Positions 53,693 through 62,844 of a stretch of 64,000 nt of DNA are shown here, one piece after another; the first letter of the stretch is position 1; each line of letters begins with the position of its first letter. The stretch spans positions 200,104 to 264,103 of the forward strand of contig JBLRWO010000001.1 in NCBI GenBank assembly GCA_047921215.1. The letters run 5' to 3'. Made by a program: the position numbers and the translations under genes. The stretch comes from RECM01 sp047921215. Its GTDB lineage: Bacteria > Bacteroidota > Rhodothermia > Balneolales > Cyclonatronaceae. Below the pieces are notes generated by a model. The model had not been told where the DNA came from. It made no database searches and worked only from the letters and a program-made list of their open reading frames with translations.

Positions 53693-54601
53693 ATGAACAT
53701 TGTCATCCTCTCCCGTAACACCCACCTGTACTCCACGAGCCGGCTGGTTGAAGCAGCCATTCAGCGCGGGCACCATGTACGCGTAATCGACCCCTTGAAG
53801 TGCTACGTGCTTATCGAAAAGTCGAAGCCGATGATCCATTACAACGGAGAACTGCTGGATGATATCGATGCCGTGATCCCCCGCATCGGGGCATCCGTCA
53901 CCTTTTACGGATGTGCCATTGTGCGTCAGTTCGAGATGATGCATGTATTTTCGGCTGTGGAGTCGCAGGCCATTGTACGTTCCCGCGACAAGCTGAGGAG
54001 TATGCAGATTCTGGCGAGGGCAGGTGTGGGCATGCCAAATACGGGCTTTGCCCGGTTTGCCCGCGACAAAGACGACCTGATACGGATGGTGGGCGGACCG
54101 CCGCTGGTCATTAAACTGCTTGAAGGCACCCAGGGCATCGGGGTGGTGCTGGCCGAAACCAAAAAAGCGGCCGAGTCGGTGCTTGATGCCTTCTACGGCC
54201 TCAAGGTGAACATGCTGGTTCAGGAGTTCATCAAAGAAAGCAAGGGCAGCGACATCCGGGCCTTCATTGTGGATGGCAAAGTGGTGGGATCCATGAAACG
54301 GACTGGCAAGGAGGGCGATTTCCGGTCGAACCTTCACCGTGGCGGCAAGGCCGTTCCGATAAAACTGACCAGGGCTGAGAAAGCGACTGCGCTCAAGGCT
54401 GCAAAAACGCTGGGGCTTGCCGTGGCCGGGGTCGATATGCTGCAGAGTAACCGCGGACCGCTGATAATGGAGGTGAACTCATCGCCCGGCCTTCAGGGTA
54501 TTGAAAGGGCAACCGGTCTGGATGTGGCAGGTACCATTATTGAATACATCGAGCGGAATGCCGGCAAAAAGGGTACAAATAAAGATAAAATCGGGGTGTG
54601 A
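53693..54601 (+). CDS. rimK: RimK-type alpha-L-glutamate ligase
   Basis: An ATP-grasp ligase that adds glutamate residues to the C-terminus of ribosomal protein S6 and can make poly-alpha-glutamate. 302 aa. The N-terminus NIVILSRNTHLYSTSRLVEAA matches RimK; ATP-grasp features are IKLLEGTQGIGVVLAETKKAAE, VQEFIKESKGSDIRAFIVDG, a basic FRSNLHRGG and the metal-binding IMEVNSSPGLQGIE. Flanked by a RimB-like protease and an M14-type hydrolase that starts 1 nt after its stop. Confidence 0.93.
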   Translation: MNIVILSRNTHLYSTSRLVEAAIQRGHHVRVIDPLKCYVLIEKSKPMIHYNGELLDDIDAVIPRIGASVTFYGCAIVRQFEMMHVFSAVESQAIVRSRDKLRSMQILARAGVGMPNTGFARFARDKDDLIRMVGGPPLVIKLLEGTQGIGVVLAETKKAAESVLDAFYGLKVNMLVQEFIKESKGSDIRAFIVDGKVVGSMKRTGKEGDFRSNLHRGGKAVPIKLTRAEKATALKAAKTLGLAVAGVDMLQSNRGPLIMEVNSSPGLQGIERATGLDVAGTIIEYIERNAGKKGTNKDKIGV

Positions 54602-54602
54602 G

Positions 54603-55712
54603 ATGGGCGATAAAATAAAGATCAGCGGTATCTCCATCGGGCCGGGTGAACGCAAGCTGGTGAACCTGCGCATAGCCCGTCTGCCAACGCATACCGACAT
54701 TGATCTGCCTGTGCACGTGATTCGCGGCCAGAAACCGGGTCCGGTTCTTCTGCTCACGGCGGGGCTGCATGGCGATGAGGTGAACGGTATTGAAATTGTA
54801 CGACGGATGATCTCCGGCAACCTGCTCAGGCCGGTGGCGGGAACCATCCTGGCCATGCCCATCGTGAATGTGTACGGATTCCTGCAGAACGCGCGCTATC
54901 TGCCCGACGGCAAAGACCTGAACAGGAGTTTCCCCGGGTCGAAGCAGGGATCCCTGGCCCGGCGGGTGGCCTGGAACCTGATGAACCATGTGGTTCCGCT
55001 GGCGGATGTAGGTGTCGATTTCCATACCGGAGGCGCGAGCCTTCACAATCATCCGCACATCCGCTGTGTGATGAGTATACCCAGAAACCGTGAACTGGCA
55101 AAGGCATTCGCCCCAGGCTGTGTGCTGAATGCGAAGATGATCGACAAATCGTTCCGCAAGGCCGCGCACAAAATCGGCAAACATATCATTGTATTTGAGG
55201 GCGGCGAGTCGCTGAGATTTCATGAGGAGTCGATACAGGCCGGGATGGCCGGAACGCTGAGGCTGATGCGTTATCTGAACATGATAAGCGAACTGCCCGA
55301 ATTGACGGGCAGCGAATCGAGGTCGATCGGTGAGGCAGTGCCCGGCACCGGAAACCTTCCCTCTGAAGGTATGGATAAAGCCATGACAAGCCCTGCGACC
55401 GGCACTGGTACTGGCAACGGTACCGGTACCGGTACCGGTAACGGCAATCCGGTTACCCATTTTTTCAGCGGCAGTTCGTGGATCAGGGCCCGCTTTTCAG
55501 GGCTTTACCGTGGAAGTGTGAACGCGGGCGACTGGATCAAAAAAGGGCAGCTGCTCGGTTCTATCACCGATCCCTTCGGGGAATCGGAGTACAAGGTTAC
55601 CGCCCCTTCTACCGGCTTTGTGGTTAGCGTAAACCGCATGCCGGTTGTGAACATGGGCGACGCGATCATCCATGTGGCGCGAAAATCGGGTGGTGTGACA
55701 GCAGGTGAATAA
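54603..55712 (+). CDS. Succinylglutamate desuccinylase/aspartoacylase family (M14) hydrolase
   Basis: A zinc carboxypeptidase-fold hydrolase of 369 aa. Zinc ligands are visible in LHGDEVNGIEI (His56, Glu59) and GVDFHTGGAS (~137), with DGKDLNRSFPG between. A C-terminal barrel-like domain (residues ~295-369; RGSVNAGDWIKKGQLLGSITD) is as in the AstE/AspA-like family. The two parts are joined by a Thr/Gly/Asn repeat linker encoded by a simple sequence repeat. ATG 54603 lies just after rimK; a longer frame to 54501 overlaps rimK and is rejected. Likely acts on a glutamylated product of RimK (inference from context). Confidence 0.87.
   Translation: MGDKIKISGISIGPGERKLVNLRIARLPTHTDIDLPVHVIRGQKPGPVLLLTAGLHGDEVNGIEIVRRMISGNLLRPVAGTILAMPIVNVYGFLQNARYLPDGKDLNRSFPGSKQGSLARRVAWNLMNHVVPLADVGVDFHTGGASLHNHPHIRCVMSIPRNRELAKAFAPGCVLNAKMIDKSFRKAAHKIGKHIIVFEGGESLRFHEESIQAGMAGTLRLMRYLNMISELPELTGSESRSIGEAVPGTGNLPSEGMDKAMTSPATGTGTGNGTGTGTGNGNPVTHFFSGSSWIRARFSGLYRGSVNAGDWIKKGQLLGSITDPFGESEYKVTAPSTGFVVSVNRMPVVNMGDAIIHVARKSGGVTAGE
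55397..55445 (+). repeat. Simple sequence repeat coding a Thr-Gly linker
   Basis: Tandem GGTACC/GGTACT/GGCAAC hexamers inside the M14-type gene, with three perfect consecutive GGTACC units at 55419-55436. They encode a TGTGNGTGTGTGNGN linker. The 6-nt unit keeps frame, so slippage would alter linker length without breaking the gene. Confidence 0.8.
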
Positions 55713-55749
55713 TCCTGATTAATTCCTTACATGATAAACTGATTTAACC

Positions 55750-57051
55750 ATGTCTTATAACGATTTTTCTGATAAAGCGGCCCGTTACCGCGCCAGCATC
55801 CCCCAGGCCCGCGAGGGGCTGATCTACCTGAACCACTGCGCCGTTAGTCCGGTTACCGACAGTGTTCAGCAGGCTGTGCTCGACGCCCTTGAGCTGCGGC
55901 GAGATTCGCGTATCGACCGCTTCGAGCGCCAGCTGCAGGTGGTTGCCGAAACCCGCGGGATGCTGGCCGACATCACCGGATCGGGCAATCCCGACCGGGT
56001 AGCTTTCATGCAGAATACGACCAATGCCCTGAATACCGTGGCGCAGGGTTTCCCCTGGCAGGCCGGCGACGAGGTACTGGTGGCCGACTGCGAGTTTTCA
56101 AGCAATGTGTACGCCTGGAAAAACCTGAAACGGCGGGGTGTGAATACCCGTTTTGTTCCGGCCCCCGACGGAAGGGTTACGCCTGAGCGCATCCGCAATG
56201 CCATCACATCCGGAACCAGGATGGTGGCGGTCAGTTCTGTACAGTATGTATCGGGGTTCAGGGCCAACATCGCGGCTATCGGACGTATTTGCCGTGAGCA
56301 TAACCTTTACCTGGTTGTAGATGGCATTCAGGCGGCCGGGGCACTCCCGCAGTATGCTGCAGAGTGGGGAGCCGACGCCTACTGTGGCGGGGCGCACAAG
56401 TGGCTGATGGGACCTCAGGGGATCGGCTATTTGTGCGTATCCGAACGGTTGCATGACCTGCTTGAGCCTGTAATGCCAGGCTGGCTGAGCGTGCCCGACC
56501 CCTGGCACCTCTACAATTTTAACCAGGCTACTGAAACTACAGCCCGTCGATATGAGGGAGGTACCTATAATACGGCCGGCATATTCGGGTTGCATGCCTC
56601 ACTGCGGATGCTGCTTGAGGTCGGTCCGGAACGCAGTGAAACCCATATCCTGAAACTGGCCGCCAGGCTGACCGACGGGTTCGCTGCCCTTGGCATTCCG
56701 GCAGCGATGCCTTATGGCAGTGACAATGCTCTACAGACTGCCGCAGACAGGGCCGCCAACACCGGCAGCGGTGCAACAGAACATCCGAAACCGCAGTACC
56801 GGGGTCGCCCTGACACTTCTAACGGCTACAGCCCGCATTCGGGCATAACAGCATTCCAGCTTGACCCGGCGGCCGATCATAATGAAATCATTCAATTTTA
56901 CCGCAATAACGGTATATTTATATCTGTACGGAGCGGGATGCTGCGAATTGCCCCCCACTTCTGGAACACTACCAATGAAATTGATGCCGTCATTAACGTG
57001 ACCGCCCGAATGCCGCGGTTGCAGGATCAATATTTGACCGCACAGAACTAA
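55750..57051 (+). CDS. Class V aminotransferase-fold PLP enzyme
   Basis: A 433-aa PLP enzyme of the cysteine desulfurase/isopenicillin-epimerase-like class V group. Visible are YLNHCAVSPVTDSVQQAV, DEVLVADCEFSSNVYAWKNL, VVDGIQAAGALP and the PLP lysine in GGAHKWLMGPQGIGYL (about Lys217). A polar insertion near residues 332-355 (SGATEHPKPQYRGRPDTSN) interrupts the C-terminal domain. No sulfur-acceptor or known pathway partner is adjacent, so the substrate is not inferred. Confidence 0.9.
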   Translation: MSYNDFSDKAARYRASIPQAREGLIYLNHCAVSPVTDSVQQAVLDALELRRDSRIDRFERQLQVVAETRGMLADITGSGNPDRVAFMQNTTNALNTVAQGFPWQAGDEVLVADCEFSSNVYAWKNLKRRGVNTRFVPAPDGRVTPERIRNAITSGTRMVAVSSVQYVSGFRANIAAIGRICREHNLYLVVDGIQAAGALPQYAAEWGADAYCGGAHKWLMGPQGIGYLCVSERLHDLLEPVMPGWLSVPDPWHLYNFNQATETTARRYEGGTYNTAGIFGLHASLRMLLEVGPERSETHILKLAARLTDGFAALGIPAAMPYGSDNALQTAADRAANTGSGATEHPKPQYRGRPDTSNGYSPHSGITAFQLDPAADHNEIIQFYRNNGIFISVRSGMLRIAPHFWNTTNEIDAVINVTARMPRLQDQYLTAQN

Positions 57052-57060
57052 AGCGTTTTT

Positions 57061-58179
57061 TTGATAAGAATTTTTAAAATACTGCGGGAAATCAAGATCG
57101 TACTGTTTGCCACCATCAGTGAGTGGCTCGATGACAAGATGATGCTGCATGCTGCAGGACTGGCTTTTTACACCATCTTTTCCCTTGCTCCCCTCATCAT
57201 CATCATCGTGGCGGTATCCGGTTACGTGTTCGGCGAGCAGGCAACGTCAGGGCAGTTATCCGGCTTCATGGAGGAACTGATGGGCCGTGAACTTGCTTTG
57301 GCCATCGAGAACTTTGTGAGCAGTGTCTATCAGAAACAATCGGGCGGGTGGGCAACCCTGTTTGGGGTCGGTATCCTCCTTTTTGCCGCAACAACGGTCA
57401 TCACACAGCTGAAAGAATCGCTCAACACCATCTGGAACGTGACGGCGAAAGAAGGCACGAGTATCAAAATGTTCCTTGTAGACCGTGCCCTTGCCCTGCT
57501 TTTTATCCTGATTCTGGCCAGTATACTTGTATTGCTGGTTATGCTGGATGCAACCCTGAGTGTACTCGGACCTTTTGTCGATGATGTGATCCCCGGTGGA
57601 CTGGATATATGGAACAATCTGAATATCATCCTTTCAATGGCCACCACTACCGTACTGTTTGCCATTATCTACAAGATGCTGCCCGATATAAAGGTAAAAT
57701 GGTCGGATGTGTGGGTAGGTGCATTTGTAACTGCCCTGCTATTCTGGCTGGGCCGGTACCTGATCGGGATCTACCTGGGCGCAGGTACTGCAACTACAGC
57801 CTATGGTGCGGCAGGATCGTTCGTCATTTTTCTGATCTGGGTATACTATAATGCCATGGTTGTTTTTATCGGGGCAGAGTTCACCTACATCTACACCACC
57901 CGGTATGGATCGACGGTCCAAACACGCCGTTTTGTTCAGTTCGTTACCGAGGAAATTCCCTCCTGGGCGGTCCGGCGGCCGCTGAAACGGGTACAGAAAA
58001 TGACGAATGAGGCGCTGTCGGCAGAAAAAGATGTAGACAAGGACGATCTTGAGGTTATGATGAAGGAAAAGGATAAGGATAAAAAGGAGATAGGGGATGA
58101 TGGGCTTGAGGCTGGGGATAAGGCAGACAGGAATTCGGTAAAGGATGATGTCAAGAAGGCAGGCAACAAGAATACATAA
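57061..58179 (+). CDS. YihY/BrkB-family membrane protein
   Basis: A 372-aa integral membrane protein with about six spans. Diagnostic segments are MMLHAAGLAFYTIFSLAPLIIII and LFWLGRYLIGIYLGAGTATTAYGAAGSFVIFLIWVYYNAMVVFIGAEF (seen as its G/A-x6-G and YGAAGS core). Formerly called ribonuclease BN; the function is unknown. The ~80-residue C-terminal tail is extremely charged (KDKDKKEIGDDG). Translation starts at TTG 57061, 9 nt after the aminotransferase stop. Confidence 0.9.
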   Translation: MIRIFKILREIKIVLFATISEWLDDKMMLHAAGLAFYTIFSLAPLIIIIVAVSGYVFGEQATSGQLSGFMEELMGRELALAIENFVSSVYQKQSGGWATLFGVGILLFAATTVITQLKESLNTIWNVTAKEGTSIKMFLVDRALALLFILILASILVLLVMLDATLSVLGPFVDDVIPGGLDIWNNLNIILSMATTTVLFAIIYKMLPDIKVKWSDVWVGAFVTALLFWLGRYLIGIYLGAGTATTAYGAAGSFVIFLIWVYYNAMVVFIGAEFTYIYTTRYGSTVQTRRFVQFVTEEIPSWAVRRPLKRVQKMTNEALSAEKDVDKDDLEVMMKEKDKDKKEIGDDGLEAGDKADRNSVKDDVKKAGNKNT

Positions 58180-58358
58180 AACGAAAGTTGCAGAGAAAGC
58201 GGTGGTGACAGATACTTGGTGATGTAACCCGTAGGTGAGTGATATCAACGGTTATAACTGCGATATGAGGAAATAACAGGATAAGCGGGATTACTGCAAT
58301 TCATTGCTCCCGGGTCAAGGATTCTGAGCAATCCGGAATATTTAAGCAATCCGGGAAA

Positions 58359-58985
58359 TTACAGTATGAACCTCATGGTAAGGGCAGGTGACCAATTCAG
58401 TCGGTACCCGATGTCCGGGAATGTGAGGCTGTCAACAACGATGAGCGCATCGCCAAGGCGGGCTGAGGAGTGCCAGAGCATGAAGGCGTCGAAGGCCATC
58501 AGAAACGCGCCCTGAATGATGACCGCCGAGCCAAACTGCCGGATGCGGCTGCTGCTCCCCCACCGCGCCATGCTGGCACCTACCCCGATATAGGCCACAT
58601 TCAGGCCGCTGTTCACCGCCAGAATCCGGTTGAACAGCTGCTCATCGCGAAGGTATTCTGCAATGGTTACCGATGCCGGATCAAAAGGAGGGCCGGAATA
58701 GAGCGAAAATGCCGCAATTCCCGCGTTAACCAGGCCCCAGCCGGCTGTCATGTATCCAAAATCGCGGTAGCCAGGCGACGATGCAGATATCGCTGCACCG
58801 GCAGCCACATTCACCAGCCCCCAGCCCAGCAGAACAGCCATGGCCGACTGCTGCTGCGAAAGACGGTGGTGGTAGATCTGATCCGGTGTTCTGTCGGCAT
58901 TCTGGCCGTACGCAGGATCGCCCCCCATCAGCAGCACGGCAGATATGAAAAATAACACTGCAAACAGATTGTATTTTGATTTCAT
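58359..58985 (-). CDS. Exported membrane protein of unknown function (DUF6992-like)
   Basis: A 208-aa protein with a signal peptide cleaved near AYGQ (residue ~27) and four to five hydrophobic segments rich in Gly and Ala (AVLLGWGLVNVAAGAAIS; GYMTAGWGLVNAGIAAFSLY; a repeated GWGLVN phrase). It resembles small membrane proteins common in Balneolota, with no known role. Stands alone between a converging gene and the decayed sigma gene. Confidence 0.65.
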   Translation of the reverse strand: MKSKYNLFAVLFFISAVLLMGGDPAYGQNADRTPDQIYHHRLSQQQSAMAVLLGWGLVNVAAGAAISASSPGYRDFGYMTAGWGLVNAGIAAFSLYSGPPFDPASVTIAEYLRDEQLFNRILAVNSGLNVAYIGVGASMARWGSSSRIRQFGSAVIIQGAFLMAFDAFMLWHSSARLGDALIVVDSLTFPDIGYRLNWSPALTMRFIL

Positions 58986-59116
58986 AGCACGTTCAACCCT
59001 GTTATAATTAACCCGCGTTCCCGGAAGAACCTTTCCCCGGCAGTTAACTTTATTATATTCACATGCGGATAATATTCACATCCCGATCACTCTCCAAATC
59101 ACCATAAACAATCTTC

Positions 59117-59389
59117 ATGACCCCGGACCTCATACTTTTATATCTGGCCGTTTCGGGCGGCACCTGGCTCAACGACAGGGACCTTGCCAGGCGTATCCGA
59201 AACGGCGATTTTGAGGCATTCCGCCAATTTTTTGATGATCACAAAGGGATACTTACCGGTTTTCTCCGGAAAAGACAGGTACCCGACGACATAGCTGCCG
59301 AGGTTCTGGATGTGAGCATTAAAACGGTCGAGAACCACACGGCACTGGCCCTGAAAACGGTCAGGGATGGCATGGAAAAATTCCGCTGA
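59117..59389 (+). pseudogene. ECF sigma factor with its middle deleted
   Basis: A 90-aa frame joining two ends of an ECF sigma-70 factor. Residues ~20-57 (DLARRIRNGDFEAFRQFFDD, then HKGILTGFLRKRQVPDD) match region 2.1/2.2; residues ~59-90 (AEVLDVSIKTVENHTALAL) match the region 4.2 helix-turn-helix of Bacteroidota ECF factors. The -10-binding regions 2.3/2.4, the linker and region 4.1 (roughly 90 residues) are missing in frame. It cannot be a normal sigma factor; a remnant is most likely, though a small modified DNA-binding or decoy protein is possible. Confidence 0.72.
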
Positions 59390-59547
59390 TCGCATTTTCA
59401 GCGTATTAATCGAATACTTGCACCTCTGCCAGTGTGTGTTGTTAAAACAAATGATCAGATGCCAGGATTCGCCTGTGCACCTGATTGCACTTCCGGATGC
59501 TGCACAGAAAAAGTGAGTTTACAAAGCCGTAACTTGCTGTCCGGCAG

Positions 59548-60498
59548 TTATTCCCCCTCCATGAACAGAGGCAGATTCTCCAGTATATCGGCCGTCATTT
59601 TTTTGAGATCGAAGGCCGGTTTCCAGTTCCAGTCGGCCCTGGCTTCGGTATCGTCGATGCTGTCGGGCCAGGAAGATGCGATCTGCTGCCGGTAGTCCGG
59701 CTCATACACGATCTCAAACCCGGGAACCCGGGCTTTTATGGATGCTGCAATCTCTTCAGGCGAAAAGCTGATGGCCGACACATTATAGCTGGTGCGTACC
59801 GTGATCTTTTCTTCAGGCGCATCCATCAGGTCGATAGCGGCCTTTACGGCATCGTTCATGTACATCATCGGCAGGGCGCTGTCCTTTTCGAGAAAACAGA
59901 TGAATTTTTCGCCCTTTACCGCTTTATGATAAATATCGACCGCGTAGTCGGTGGTGCCGCCGCCGGGCAGCGATTTGTAGCCGATCAGACCGGGATAGCG
60001 GAGGCTGCGCACATCCACACCGAATTTGCGGTGGAAGTAGGCACACCACTGTTCACCGGCAACTTTGCTGATGCCGTAAACGGTAGTCGGATTCGTGGGG
60101 CTGTTTCCGGGTGTCCGTTTTTTTTGTGCATCGGGACCAAATACGGCGATGGAACTTGGCCAGAAAACGCGCTCCAGCTTTTTGTCACGTGCCAGGTTCA
60201 ACACATTCAGGAGCCCGTCCATGTTCAGTTTCCAGGCCAGGTCGATATTCTTCTCAGAACTGGCCGAAAGGATGGCAGCCAGGTGATAGACGATGCCGAT
60301 ATCATACCGGTCGATCACCTGTTCGAGGCGGGACCTGTCCATCACATCAATATGTTCATACGGCCCCTCCCCGATCTGTGCAACCGGCCCGTTAATATCG
60401 GAGGCCACCACATTATCGTTGCCATGAATATTTCTAAGTGCTGCAGTGAGCTCACTACCCAACTGCCCGCAGGCGCCGGTAACCAGAATTTTCGTCAT
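59548..60498 (-). CDS. tdh: L-threonine 3-dehydrogenase, SDR type
   Basis: Oxidises L-threonine to 2-amino-3-oxobutyrate with NAD. 316 aa, the extended short-chain dehydrogenase form found in Flavobacterium, Cupriavidus and animals, unrelated to the zinc enzyme of E. coli. Visible are VTGACGQLGSELTAAL, YHLAAILSASSEKN, PSSIAVFGP and the catalytic VYGISKVAGEQW (Tyr-x3-Lys). It follows kbl after 20 nt, which takes the unstable product to glycine and acetyl-CoA, and this decides between TDH and other epimerase-like SDRs. Confidence 0.93.
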   Translation of the reverse strand: MTKILVTGACGQLGSELTAALRNIHGNDNVVASDINGPVAQIGEGPYEHIDVMDRSRLEQVIDRYDIGIVYHLAAILSASSEKNIDLAWKLNMDGLLNVLNLARDKKLERVFWPSSIAVFGPDAQKKRTPGNSPTNPTTVYGISKVAGEQWCAYFHRKFGVDVRSLRYPGLIGYKSLPGGGTTDYAVDIYHKAVKGEKFICFLEKDSALPMMYMNDAVKAAIDLMDAPEEKITVRTSYNVSAISFSPEEIAASIKARVPGFEIVYEPDYRQQIASSWPDSIDDTEARADWNWKPAFDLKKMTADILENLPLFMEGE

Positions 60499-60518
60499 AA
60501 CGTGATTTTTCGGATGGA

Positions 60519-61706
60519 TTAAAGTACGCCCAGTTCCCTGCCGACCGCTGTAAACGCTTCAATGGCACGGTCGAGGTGCTCCTGCTCATGAACCGCGGAA
60601 AGCTGAACCCGGATCCTGGCCTGGCCTTTCGGCACCACGGGATAGTAGAATCCAATCACATAGATGCCTTTAGCGAGCAGTTTTTCGGCAAAATCCTGGG
60701 CCACTTTGGCGTCGTACAGCATTACAGGTACGATGGGGTGTTCACCTGGTTTTATGTCGAACCCGGCCGCCGTCATCTCCTTTCTGAAATAGTGCGTATT
60801 CCGCTCAAGTTTGTCGCGCAATTCGGTGGTTTCGCCCAGCATGTTCAGCACTTCGATGGAGGCACCGGCTATGGAGGGGGCCAGGGTGTTGGAGAACAGG
60901 TAGGGACGTGATCGCTGACGCAGCATATCCACAATCTCCTGGTGTGCTGCCGTAAATCCGCCCGATGCCCCCCCCAGGGCCTTGCCGAGCGTTCCGGTGA
61001 TGATATCGACCCGGCCCATCACATCGCGATATTCGTGTACCCCTCGACCGGTTTTACCCACAAAGCCGGTGGAATGGCACTCATCGCTCATAACCAGGGC
61101 GTCGTATTTTTCGGCGAGGTCACAGATTTTGTCGAGCCGGGCAATGGTACCGTCCATCGAAAACACACCATCGGTCGCGATCATTTTTGTCCTGGCACCG
61201 GAAGCCTCTATCAGCCTCTCTTCCAGCTCGGCCATATCGTTGTGCTTGTAAACAAACCGCTGTGCCTTGCATAGCCGAACACCGTCTATAATGGATGCGT
61301 GGTTCAGCTGATCAGAGATAATCGCATCCTCCCTGCCGAGCAGGGGTTCAAATACCCCGCCGTTGGCATCGAAAGCCGCGGCATAGAGAATGGCATCATC
61401 GGTACCCAGAAATTCCGCCAGTTTTGCCTCGAGCTCTTTGTGGATGGTCTGTGTTCCACAGATAAACCGAACGGAAGACATGCCATAACCGTAGTTGTCG
61501 ATCGACTTTTTTGCCGCTTCAATCACGCGCGGATGCGAGGAAAGCCCGAGGTAGTTGTTGGCACAAAAATTGATCACCTCATCGCCCGCGGTTGTCCGGA
61601 TTACTGCCCCCTGGGGTGTTGTGATAACGCGTTCTTCTTTATAAAGACCGTCTTTTCTGATCTGTTTGAGTTCTTTACTTAAATCCTGTTTCAGAGTAGA
61701 ATACAT
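60519..61706 (-). CDS. kbl: Glycine C-acetyltransferase (2-amino-3-ketobutyrate CoA ligase)
   Basis: Cleaves 2-amino-3-oxobutyrate with CoA to glycine and acetyl-CoA. 395 aa, PLP fold type I. Visible are FCANNYLGLSSHPRV, SVRFICGTQTIHKELE, MSDECHSTGFVGKTGRG and the PLP lysine in ITGTLGKALGGASGG (about Lys245). Starts ATG 61706; upstream 5' region holds two inverted repeats (61743-61757 and 61834-61851). First of the kbl-tdh pair. Confidence 0.96.
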   Translation of the reverse strand: MYSTLKQDLSKELKQIRKDGLYKEERVITTPQGAVIRTTAGDEVINFCANNYLGLSSHPRVIEAAKKSIDNYGYGMSSVRFICGTQTIHKELEAKLAEFLGTDDAILYAAAFDANGGVFEPLLGREDAIISDQLNHASIIDGVRLCKAQRFVYKHNDMAELEERLIEASGARTKMIATDGVFSMDGTIARLDKICDLAEKYDALVMSDECHSTGFVGKTGRGVHEYRDVMGRVDIITGTLGKALGGASGGFTAAHQEIVDMLRQRSRPYLFSNTLAPSIAGASIEVLNMLGETTELRDKLERNTHYFRKEMTAAGFDIKPGEHPIVPVMLYDAKVAQDFAEKLLAKGIYVIGFYYPVVPKGQARIRVQLSAVHEQEHLDRAIEAFTAVGRELGVL

Positions 61707-61833
61707 GTATCTGATGATTATGCCATCCTTAGCAAGTAATTATGCCCGTTGCGGGCAACACTTTTGGCAGATGACGATGAACTGGTCACCCGGCAACCAC
61801 TAATTACACCTGGAACGGGCAAGACTATTTTAA

Positions 61834-61851
61834 GGTGACAACCTTGTCACC
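61834..61851. promoter_or_regulatory. Palindrome upstream of kbl, candidate operator
   Basis: GGTGACAA and TTGTCACC flank a 2-nt spacer, a perfect 8-bp inverted repeat 128 nt before the kbl start. A second hairpin, TGCCCG-TTG-CGGGCA (61743-61757), lies nearer the gene. The 18-nt size with short spacer suits a dimeric regulator. The rest of the 356-nt gap up to the lipoprotein start shows no gene. Confidence 0.4.
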
Positions 61852-62062
61852 AGTATTTATTTACGGCTCAATTTAACAATTTCAGGTCAGATTTTTCACG
61901 GGATGCGCAGTGCCTTATTGTTTACCGCCAAAGCGATCGGATCGGGACCGGATATGCAACTATTAAAAAAAATCAGGCTATCATTTGGGGTGTGCCCCGT
62001 GGCCGGGTGTATCAGGTACAGATCACCTAACACACAACCGAAACAACAAAACAGGTACAAAC

Positions 62063-62744
62063 ATGAAAACAATAAAAACCTGTCATCAAAGAGCCTGGAT
62101 GGCAGCAGTACTGGCAGTATTTCTCTTTACCGCATGCGATACGGTAAATACCAGCCTGGGCAACCTCACCGACGAAGATATTGCGGCCATCCAGAGAATT
62201 ATCGGAGACGCTATCTCGGACCAGGGAGAAGGTTTCATGTCGGAGATGTACGACATCACCCGGACCGGCACAGCCGCTGCAGGATGCCATCCACAAAATA
62301 GAATTTGAGGGACGCCGCGAGGGATTCCATAAAGGCCCGTTCCGCAGTTCGGAGTATCTGCGGCGTGGAACCTGGATCCTTGAAGGCGTGAACACCAGGG
62401 TAATGACACTTGCAGGACGGCAAAACAACAACGGCACCATGTCGGTAGTGCTTCGCGAAGGGGGCACCGCAGAGCGCGTGTTCGATCTCAGGTTTGAGGT
62501 GGTCGACGTAACCATCACCCAACCCGGCAACGAGACGGAACAACTCGAACAACACGTGACCGGTACCATTAACTACCACATCACACTCACCCATACGCGA
62601 AATGGTGACACCAGGGTTGTTGAAAACCGTGGTACGATCGAACTGAACCGAGACGGCTCGGCCCTGCTGAGACACATGGGCCTGTCAAGAGTGATAAAAA
62701 TAGATCTCACCACCGGTGAGGTCGAAGAGACACCATCAAGATAG
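62063..62744 (+). pseudogene. Frameshifted lipoprotein of unknown function
   Basis: The start at ATG 62063 encodes a lipoprotein signal (WMAAVLAVFLFTACD) and continues ... DAISDQGEGFMSEMYDITRTGTA before running into a stop at 62308. The frame shifted by +1 (one extra or two missing bases near 62260-62290) continues as QDAIHKIEFEGRREGFHKGP to a stop at 62744. Read across the shift the protein would be about 226 aa, with a beta-rich body (DLRFEVVDVTITQPGNE, TGTINYHITLTHTRNGD). Either a recent inactivation or a sequencing error. Confidence 0.65.
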
Positions 62745-62844
62745 CAAGCAACACACCGTACCGGGCAGACCGGCCGTCTGCTCCGGTTACTTATAACCCA
62801 CCGGCCTGAAAAACGAAAATTCCGGTTACCCTGACAACTCCGAA

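Noticed and set aside
54501..54602. Upstream extension of the M14-type gene into rimK
   Set aside because: This part is the shadow of conserved rimK sequence; ATG 54603 directly after the rimK stop starts the homologous protein.
59432..59695. 87-codon frame downstream of the sigma remnant
   Set aside because: Overlaps the end of tdh on the other strand and shows no family pattern.
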